A stretch of 64,000 nucleotides of DNA, taken from the NCBI GenBank assembly GCA_037957365.1, contig JARHVA010008427.1, forward strand, positions 382,001 through 446,000, written 5' to 3'. The notes beneath the pieces were generated by a model. The model did not search any database and was not told the DNA's origin. It was given only the letters and a program-made list of their open reading frames with translations. Shown piece by piece: positions 55,212 to 64,000 of this stretch. This DNA is from Torreya grandis (taxonomy: Eukaryota > Streptophyta > Pinopsida > Cupressales > Taxaceae). The translations under genes were made by a program, and so were the position numbers. Each line of letters begins with the position of its first letter. Position 1 is the stretch's first letter.

Positions 55212-58200
55212 AAAATAAAGTGTTTCAATCACACATAGGCCTACAATCCTATAAGTAGATAGTCATGAGTCTAAGTATATGTTAGAGGTGTCTTGAAAAC
55301 ATTGAGATCTACCTTAATATCTTTGATGCTCATTAAAATATGAGTGATTCCATTTAATATCAACAACATTGTATGATTGAATGAATAAATCCCAATTCTC
55401 ACATATAAATCCCTACGATGAACCAATGTATACTCAATCATATGCATCTAAAAAAGGAAAATTTGAGAAGACTTGATATATAGTTGGAGTTACACATACT
55501 TCTTGAAAAGATAATTAGAGTAATACAAGAGTGATACAATCTAAAACAAATATTCAAGAGGATTAGTCCTCAGAAGTCTCAAATGGGAATAAGTAGACCC
55601 ATAGGTTGGTGTACATAGTGAAAAGAGGATACAGGGCACAATGGTGAGAATATATTTTGGTAAATGATATGAATAATTTCAAGAGGTCATATGGTGTCCA
55701 GTAAACTTGAAAAATTGAGTTAAAGAGATAACCAAATAGGGGTCACTCAAACTTTTCATAAACTAAACCAACTGATGCTAAGGCTACCTACTTAACCAAA
55801 TGAAGATTATTTATTTGGTCTAAAGTTAGGGGTGAGAAAGAGATCTGATGAATGTTATCAATATGGGAAAAGTTACCTTAATATCTTTTAATGATGAATT
55901 TGCCTCACAAGGTAGCATCTCATAAAGAAAGCCTATAAAGTCTAGATGATTTGAAAAATGTCATTTCACATACCATAGACCTAATGTCAATCTCAATATA
56001 TGGAGGAGGTTAATAGGATAATAATAATTGATAGTTGGATAGGTGTTCAATGCATTTAGAATCTTGGTGAATTTACTCAGAAACTATAGTGTAAAATGTC
56101 AAAAGAAGACCTAAAACCTTGAGATGATTACTTACAACTAGTCATGGAACTAGAGAAGGATACAAGGTTCTCAATGTAGATTTGACTTCACCTAGGTATT
56201 AAATGGTTCTAAGTACCTAGGGAACATATGAAAATGTAAAATATAAATTATTAGAGGATAATTACCTTGTATAAAGGCCTCCATATTTGATGGTCATCTA
56301 CAACCATGCCTAAATGTCTAGTTAGTTGATTGTGTATCTTGTGAAGGAGGAATCAAGTGGCTTAACCAATCCAAAAAAAGTGATCAAAGGGCTATATGGG
56401 GTATGGTACATACTCTCATAGGTGGCCAAATTCTCAAATAACTCCCTTTTAGGGAAAAACACAAAAGCACTATCATTAGTTATATTGGCCTATTACCCTT
56501 CTCAGAGCATTACTACTTGGAGACTGAAGGGAAACGTGTATAAAATGATCTTGGAGCCTAATTGGGATCATAAAATAAATTAAAGATTAATTTATAGGAT
56601 CATTGGTGTGAAATTAGGGTCCTAAACAAAGAATTCAGTTAAAATACCTTAAAGACTACCTATAGGTTGCTAAGAGTAGAAGGTTGGATATAAGATTAAT
56701 AAGAATTAACACCTACAGTCAGTGATATGGGAGTTAGGGTGAAGTGATAAGTAGGTTTTAATAACCATTAAAATCAAAATAATCTAAATAATTAATAAAT
56801 TTCAATAGAGTTGACTACCTATAAAACTCTAAATTATGCCCACATAGTCAAATGCGTATACATAGGCCTGCCAAGTTCATGAGAAGTTTTGTTAGTATAG
56901 AGAGAGGTAAGAGTTTGTTTAGGGTTTTAGAGGTTATTAAACCATTTGATAATGGTTTCATAATTATTAAATATTTAAAATAAACCTTCAGACCCAACAA
57001 CAATAATTGAATGAAGATAAGACCATGTTTAAGTCTAACAAGCTTAATACCATGTACTTACCATAAAATATATTCATGGACAAAAGGTTTGTTGGAGTTA
57101 TAGGTATGTTTATAATGTTTTTATAATTTAAATATGACAATAAATACTTTAAATAATCATCAAAATCAGATAAAATCAATAAAAGTGTCATTTTTGGCCT
57201 TAAGACCACTTCGAGATACCTTCATGCATGGTTGTCATCCAAACAGTGGTGTTCTCTCAATGTTTGTAACCTTAAGATAATATAAGGATATATGTGGGTT
57301 TTAGGTATGGTATTTATGTATTCACACTTTTTTTTTTAATAATTTTATGGATTATACCCACCACCTTCATGAACAAATCTCAAGAGCTCAGACCCCTCTT
57401 TAATGGCCTACTTATAACTCGAGAGACACCATATTTCACTTAGAAATTTCTTGAGGTTTTACATGGGAAAATTTTTTGTTTGTATTTGATGTAGGGTTCC
57501 CCTAACTAAAATATTGTGGAATTATGAGAGAGAAAGAGTATATGTTCTTTATGAATAATTCGTAAGAACTTAAGCCACTCTAAACCCTCTTAAAACCCTA
57601 ATAATGACTAGTCAAGAGAAATGAACTTATAAAGAACATGAGATGAAATGGTATACCCATAAAACATCCTAGATGTTTTTTATTTTTCCAAGTAGATTCT
57701 CCATGATTACTTTTCCTATACTTGTAGTTGTATACAGTATAATAAATGCACTATTTTACATGGGTTTTGGTCTTTTGTAAGGTTTTTGAGAAAAGGAAAA
57801 CTTTCCACCCATTATATGAGGTAACTTGAGATGTATTTAATCCATTAAATTCAAACATTATGAAAAATATATGCTATAAGTGATAAAACAAATCTTATTT
57901 TCCAAGGCAGTCTCAAACAAGCCTAAAATGAGACTAGGTGGCAAGGCCATTTCATGGTTCTCACACTTCCACAAGGTCTTAGGGCCTTAAATTTGTCATG
58001 GAGATTGTTTATATACTAGTTAAATTTAATCATAATCTTTTTGATTATTTCACATGTGTGGTAGAGGTATGGAGTATAAAAATAGGGTTTTAGGTAAGGA
58101 GGCCTAATTAAGGGGAGAGAGGCAAAAACAAGGCACTTCCACTAACTCTCAAAACTTGAAACTTTGCATGGATATTTAAAGACATAATGGGTCCTCAAAT

Positions 58201-59487
58201 ATGCCATTATTTTTTCATTAACATCCATACACTTTCCTACACAATGAGTTTTACATGATTTTAGGGCTATAAAGAAAATAGGCCTAATGAGAGCTTGAGG
58301 AGCAAAATGGAGTCTTGGCAGTTGTTACAAAAATCAAAATGTATTATGTCATGTCTGATAAGATATTATAATACCATCCATTAATATATCATTCCTTATA
58401 TAGGATTAACTCAAGTTTTGAGCCACTTGGATAAAGTTAAGCATGGAAAATGAGGAGTTTCAAGATAACTATACATATGAGTGATGATTGCTACTAGAAT
58501 GTCAAATCAGAAGATTTTCTTAATGAATTATATGTGATAAATAAGTTTTATAAGAGTATTTAATGGCTAATTTATAGTTAAAAAGTCCATTTTTCACTCT
58601 TCTTATGTAAGGAAGGGAAATTTTCAAAGAAGATCATTAAGGTGTCAATCTTATTTCTAACTCCTATGCCACTTGGAGGATTGGAGTATCTTTAGAGGAT
58701 AGACACATGGATTTGGAAGTCTATTTAGTATTTTTATATAAATCCTTATTTTTTTAACTCATGGTGGACACTTTTAAGTCTCCTTTTACTATTCCCCTCT
58801 CTCTCTTCCCAATTCTCTATATAAACAACCACTTTTGGCTTCGTAAACTATCCATAGTTGGTATGTTGAAACCCACCTAAAATGACTACTAATTTTGACT
58901 TTAATAAAAATATTTAGAACTAGTTTTGATTTCTCAAATTGTTTTTTAAGTGTGTAAATTAATTCATTGTTAATATCAAGTGAAGGTCATATTTCCTTGT
59001 GTTCATCTCACTCTTTCATGCTTGGTGTAAGTAATTTGACTTATATCAGGTCATATGAAGTGTAAATGGTTTTTTTTGTGTGTATTTAACTGTAAATAAA
59101 TATATTGGTGTCTATGATCAGACCTAATAATAATATACATTGATAAACACATTACATTCAACCTTCATATTGAAACACTTTTGTTAGGAAAACCTTGGAT
59201 GTTAGGATCAATTTTGTGAATTATCTTTCATAATGAAAGTTTAGGTAAGTTTATGGGATACACCTTAGTGAATCACCTATATTATATTAGTGTTTTTATT
59301 ATTTTATTCCTTTTACTTGAAATCAAGTATATTATTTCTTAGCTATATGTGTTATTCAAGGGAACTAGCCTTTCAATTTAGAGACTCATCTCTCCCATAG
59401 GTCACCCACAACCTAAGAAATGTTTACATGTTACATCAAATTGAAGGAGGATAGAGTAGACATCCTTAGGGTAAAATTATAAATTAT

Positions 59488-60450
59488 AAAACCTATTAAC
59501 TTTATATACATAGATAACACAACCTTACCATGCCATTTCAAACATTTATTAAGGTCTGGATTTTTACAAACTATGGGCTATAAGTTTTTAGATCCATCAA
59601 AACTAACTTGTCAATGGGATACAAATTAATTATGACAAAAACTAAATATTACACATGGTGGACCAATATTCATTAATTTAAGAGCTACATAATCTATGTT
59701 ATGATCAACTTTATATAGGAACACATTGTCACTAGGTTTGGGATGTTGTTGACTCTAATATATGATAATAGCCTTGCCTTATTTTCACTAAAATTTATTG
59801 AATGGGAATATAATAATCAATTAATCCTCAAGTTACCATCTAATTATTATCTACAAGTTAAAAAGGTAGTTGATTTACCAAACAATAATATGATGGATGT
59901 GATTGAAAGGACATTTGACAAAAACCCTAGGGAATGATACAACATATTGAAATTTGTACTATGGTCTAATAGAACAAATATTAAATAATCCTTGGGCATG
60001 TCTTCACATCACCTCATCTACAGCCAAGATCCTATATTTCCTATGAATATGAGAAACCCAACCTTGAAGTTCATGATAGATTACCTAGAAATACATGATA
60101 AAATTGAGGCTTAACTCCTTAATCTAATACAACTAGAGGGAAAATGTGATACAACCCTATTGCACTTTAGTAAACACCAAGATGTCACTAAATGTTGGTT
60201 TTATAAATGATCCAAATTAAAATCATTTTTGATCTCTCATTTAGTCCTCTAGAACAATTTTCATGATAAAAAGGGAAAACATGGAAATTTTGTTTCCTTA
60301 TGGTTAGGTCCCTACTAAATTTTTAAAATCCTAAGAAAGAATGCATTACATCTCATGTGTGTAACTAGTAATTATTTCCCATTTAATATCAATGGGTAGT
60401 TACTCAAACACTACTTTCAAGATGGAATTAGCTTGTTAGGGTTATGTACA
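59488..60450 (+). pseudogene. Gypsy A integrase, core and C-terminus
   Basis: Reading resumes after gypsy B. KYYTWWTNIH (about 59647) is the end of the first catalytic strand. The open frame 59743-59937 holds LIYDNSLALFSLKF (second Asp), LKLPSNYYLQVKKVVD and IERTFDKNPREW. Then FVLWSNRTNIK, SSHHLIYSQDPIFPMNMR, IEA-LLNLIQLEGKCD, and the C-terminus KGKHGNFVSLWLGPY-IF with FPFNINGQLLKHYFQDGI at about 60385-60435. The catalytic Glu lies in a decayed part. The alignment with the zinc domain at 28770-28942 shows that this is the same gene. Confidence 0.9.
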
Positions 60451-63400
60451 TAATTTATATTTTATTTTTGATATCTTTGTTGTTTATCTCTTTTTTCCAT
60501 TAGTTATGACTTTCCATTTGTCTTTATTTATTTTTTACATGTGGGTACCTCATTGATATTTAAAATAAGGAATAGAGATTTGTAGGTAAGTAATGAGAAT
60601 GATGTTTTGGTGCTTTAGTACTCTAAGTAGTTTGTGGCTTAATATTTTGTTTACAAGTTTGGATTCAAAATCTTGTGTTGTCATGTGTGTTATACATTTT
60701 TTCATGTTTTGGAAAGTTCAGGGAAAATATTTGATCTTTGTAGATATTATTTAAATACCACACAATTATTTTTCATATTTTAATAGTTTCTAGGCCTATT
60801 GAACTAATTTTTGCAGCTAAGATCTAGGGTGAGAAATATATAATTTTTCCTTCTATTTGCCACGGTGGTCCCCAACCCATAATTCAAACATTAAAAAAAT
60901 ATAAATAAAGTAAAATGAAAAGAAAATAAAATAAAATTGTAGAAAACCTCAATTTCTAGGTGATTCAAGAAACCTCTATGGGGACTATGGACACCCAACT
61001 AGGAGTAAAGTAAGTCCTTGATTATGATCAAATACATACCCATCATGGCTATGGATGTGTGGTTGGTAGCAGAGCAATGTCTAAGAAAATATTCTTAGGG
61101 TATAATTTACTAGCCCAATGGTTTAGGTTGTAGTAGTTAGTCCCTGTATGTTTGATGAAATGATATAGAACTCAGTTTCATACATAAACTTAATGAGAAT
61201 ATCATATTTGGTATTTTATTTGTTCCTTTATTTTCCTCTCCTAAAATCCATTCATGTTATATGTGTTACCTTCTCTAGATATTCTATATTTGTAGACATA
61301 TTTATTTCATTCCAAAATATTCAAGAGTATTTTCCAATAGAGTCACCATTTGTAGTTGCTTGCACAACATGACCTAATACTCCAAGAATCATGGTGCCTA
61401 TTTTTATATTTATGTTTTGGTCTCATGTTTGTTTATGAGCTAGTTGGTCTCAGCTCTTTAAAGTTACTCACATGGGTTATCTCATTTTACATGTTGATTT
61501 GGGTCATGAACTCCTTTTGTTGAGAAGAAAAAGTCCATGTGAGAAACTTTATTTTAAGAAACTTGGTCTAAAAATACAGTTTTAACTTTGATATTTGCAT
61601 TTTAAAATATTGTCAAAATTCCTAGTTAGGTCTACTATAGCTCCTTGTTTTCCTATAGTTATAATTAGACTTTTAATCTTTGGTTAGGTCTTTGAAATTT
61701 AAAAAAAATGACTTTTCTTTTGCATTTCAAACATTTATTCCCAATTTGGTATTCATTTTACATTTTATGTTGTTGTAGACCTAATCAAAGTTTTAATTCT
61801 GATTATGTCTATGAATTTTGTTCAATGGCTTCTTTAGTGTTAGGTTGATTTAAATTTTTGCTTAAGTCCTTGACATTTCAAGCTAAGTCATCATAGTGTT
61901 AGTAAAATAATTAGTTTGAGTGGTTCTAAGTTTTCATTGTAACAAATTTTAATTAAAATTTGGTTGGTTTTTCCTCTTAATTTAGTGATCCAAATTTATA
62001 ATGTAAAGTAGAGTTTGATATCTGATTCGGTCATGTTGTCAAAAAGAGGAATAATGTAGTGTTAGTTAGGATTTTTAATTCAACCAATTCGATAGGTTGC
62101 CTCTAAGTTATATGTAATGCAAAATGGGCTCCTAATCTTAACTTAGAATGCAATTTGTTTATTGAGTTCCATCCATGCAATGTTTTCCTTTTTTACTAAT
62201 TTCCATGTAGTTCTTCATTGAGTTATAAATGATATTAGGAAGGTTTTTAAATCTTGACTAAGGCATTGGGTGAACTCATCAATCTTGGCTTATAATTAAT
62301 TATTATATTTAAAGCTTGACCATTACTAAGAGATCACCTTTCTATGCAATCTACTGTAAATCGACATTCTAAATCATATTTTTAATGTAAAAATCTAACA
62401 ATGCAATAAACATTGCAATATAGGGTTTAGATTCTAAATATAACTAGGGGCTCACCATGACTTTAAATGAATCAAAATGAGTTATGAAAAAATGGGATTT
62501 TGAAGTTTTAAGTCCAAGATAAAAAATTTATTAATTTAAATATATATTTATATTTTAAAAAGTGCATACTTGTCTAATGACCAAATCCTGAATAGGTCTA
62601 GCAGACCATCTTGATCCCTCATTAGTTTTTTGACCATAACATTTCACTCATAGATCCATTTTTTGATCCATCTATGGTACTAGGAAGATGGTTCTAGACC
62701 TAACATGATGGTGTAATATATGTTTTAGGAATGTGTATCATTTAAAACCTATCAACATTTTCCTTTCAAGATGAGTTTGAAATGCATATTTTAATGTAGT
62801 TAGTTACTTCTATTTTAACTTTTTGATTAGTTTTAACTTGTTTTTTGGTTTTTTTATAGTGAAAGTGAAATTAGGCATAAAATTTTGAGGGGAGAAGAGT
62901 TTAGTGGATTCACTGAATATTGTAGCTACATTTTGGAGATAAATGGCCTTCCCTTATGTGATGACGATTTCTACTAATAGCCATCCTCAAGCCATTTTGG
63001 AGGTATGGCTCTTTGTTGATTCTATGAGGATATTCTAAACCATATCTCTTTTTTTAAATTACATTTTCATGATTTAGTAGTGTAATGTATCCCTAATCTT
63101 ATTGAACCTTGTTGTGATGGAGGATTTTGTACTCAATTGATTATAATTTCTCAAACATTGTGTTATTCAAAGAAATAATTATTAATTGAAGTTGTGGAAA
63201 TTTGTTTTCATTTTATAATATGTGAAAATAGTAGATATGTTATATTTATTCTTATCTTCTTAATCCTTAGACTATTGCATAATTTTCATTGGTAGTTGTA
63301 CATATGAATTTTAGGTGGGAGATCAATTTCATGGTTGCATTCAATCAAGCAAAATGAATTTGTCTTAATTTTAACAATAATTTTCTCTCTTTTCTCCTCT

Positions 63401-64000
63401 CTTTTGTCGTTTTTTATACATTTGTTAACTTAAGGATAAAATAAAATCTGGATGCAATCTAATTTGATTGATTTATATCTATTATAATATCATTCTATTT
63501 CCATTTATGCATTATGAAATATAATGCAATGAATGTGTTAAAAATATATTGCAATTATTTCATTTAAATCTCAAAATGTCAATTTACTTGGGAAATTATA
63601 TATGCATGGTTTGTTGTTTTATGAAACAAATTAAAAACCCTATTCTACAAAATTAATGAAAATTTTTCATTTACTTCTACATTTTAAAGTTAAAAAACAA
63701 CATTCAAATTTGAACCCACAAGGATCCTTAAATTAGACATTTTCACATTGACTAACTAGGTTACCTAGTACATCATGACCTGGTAGATATAGATCTTAGG
63801 GAGATATTCAGATCTATTTTTAGGAGAGGCTATTTGAGTGATAATCATGTCTTAGTTAGTGTGCCAAATAAACCATCAACATAAATTATATAATTACACC
63901 ATCGAGAGATATAATACCTAGCTATCCACATCCTAATGTAGTTTATCTAAACCTTTTATGTACATGTTTTCTAAAACACTTTCAAAGAGTTCAAATATAC
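60451..64000. other. AT-rich sequence after gypsy A, no gene recognised
   Basis: About 3.5 kb of AT-rich DNA, probably the 3' region and perhaps the LTR of A. I find no open frame longer than 60 codons, no RNA gene and no repeat of another part of the window. At 62892-62910 a purine run (TGAGGGGAGAAGAGTTTAG) is directly followed by TGGATTCAC, which could mark the start of A's 3' LTR, but there is no 5' LTR to compare with. Confidence 0.4.

Larger units (their letters stand above)
54882..55214 (-). mobile_element. TRIM: miniature LTR retrotransposon of about 333 bp
   Basis: Two 134-bp terminal repeats (54882-55015 and 55078-55211; about 22 differences by eye) flank only 62 bp. On the minus strand the interior starts, two bases from the 5' repeat, with TGGTATCAAGC (a Met-tRNA primer site) and ends in the polypurine tract TTGAGGGGGAGATTAT next to the other repeat. 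Repeats have TG/CA ends on the minus strand (TGGACTAATC...TTCTAACA). The duplication ATAAA lies at 54877-54881 and 55215-55219, and the insertion is absent at the same place in the 5' LTR (about 30340). It has no coding capacity and depends on enzymes of other elements. Confidence 0.92.
28948..59482 (+). mobile_element. Gypsy B, Tat-like element with very long LTRs
   Basis: LTRs of 5656 bp and 5953 bp (the latter including a 333-bp TRIM) flank an interior read on the plus strand: primer site, gag, protease, RNase H-like domain, RT, RNase H, integrase. Target duplication ATTAT lies at 28943-28947 and 59483-59487. The integrase gene is split twice, by Copia-C and by gypsy D, which account for about 12.6 kb. 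Without insertions the element is about 17.6 kb. It sits inside the integrase gene of A. Confidence 0.9.
53530..59482 (+). repeat. Gypsy B 3' LTR, about 5.95 kb with a TRIM inside
   Basis: It starts TGACCAAATTTTGACC and follows the 5' LTR to about 59482, just before the duplication ATTAT. Without the 333-bp insertion it is about 5.62 kb, close to the 5.66 kb of its partner. It has no supported gene; the frames 54100-54333 and 56988-57209 are not convincing. Confidence 0.9.
15150..60450 (+). mobile_element. Gypsy A, decayed outer host element of the nest
   Basis: Three separated segments (15150-17370, 27275-28942, 59488-60450) read in one direction and join in protein order: protease, RNase H-like domain, linker, RT, RNase H remnant, integrase zinc domain, integrase core and C-terminus. 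The breaks are explained by Copia-2 and gypsy B, both flanked by short target duplications (GGTGT/GGTAT and ATTAT/ATTAT). No gag or LTR of A is recognisable on the left; its 3' LTR is not identified on the right. Stops and frameshifts occur about every 30-60 codons. The type fits Tat-group gypsy elements carrying an additional RNase H. Confidence 0.85.

Overview
This window looks like repeat-filled intergenic DNA from a plant with a very large genome. The abundance and decay of Ty3/gypsy and Ty1/copia LTR retrotransposons, and the style of their proteins, suggest a gymnosperm (conifer, cycad or Ginkgo-like); that is an inference. I see no host gene, tRNA, rRNA or CRISPR array. Every recognisable coding stretch belongs to a retroelement, and all are broken by stops or frameshifts.

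Left block (1-13967). A minus-strand copia element (Copia-1; 1143-bp LTRs, left LTR cut by the window edge) sits inside the 5' LTR of an older plus-strand gypsy element (G1). G1 keeps a gag-like gene, a long proline-rich reading frame and the two ends of an integrase. It lacks recognisable protease, reverse transcriptase (RT) and RNase H, and its 3' untranslated part holds several tandem repeats. Copia-1 and G1 are unrelated, yet both carry many copies of a 12-bp palindrome, ACCGACGTCGGT, and its decayed forms. By-eye LTR divergence is about 5% for Copia-1 and 9% for G1, which fits the nesting.

Spacer (13968-15100): no gene, but repeats rich in GGTTCAA/TTGAACC hairpins.

Main nest (15150 to about 60450). 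A decayed plus-strand gypsy element (A) is the outer host. Reading 15150-17370, then 27275-28942, then 59488-60450 restores the order protease, RNase H-like domain, RT, RNase H remnant, integrase. Copia-2 (17376-27269, minus) cuts it between the RNase H-like domain and RT. Copia-2 itself carries a 1.43-kb insert flanked by a 17-bp duplication. Gypsy B (28948-59482, plus), with LTRs of about 5.7-6.0 kb, cuts A inside the integrase. B is in turn cut by a deleted copia (C, 39707-41062) and gypsy D (41230-52491), both in its integrase gene, and by a miniature LTR element (TRIM, 54882-55214) in its 3' LTR. D has the usual RT-RNase H-integrase order plus a long extra reading frame downstream of integrase, and a small inversion at its 5' LTR/primer site junction.

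Right end (60451-64000): AT-rich sequence downstream of A's integrase, without recognisable genes.

Most interesting points: the RNase H-like domain upstream of RT in both A and B; the shared palindrome in two unrelated elements; the TRIM; the extra reading frame in D; and the 1.43-kb insert encoding a protein I do not recognise.
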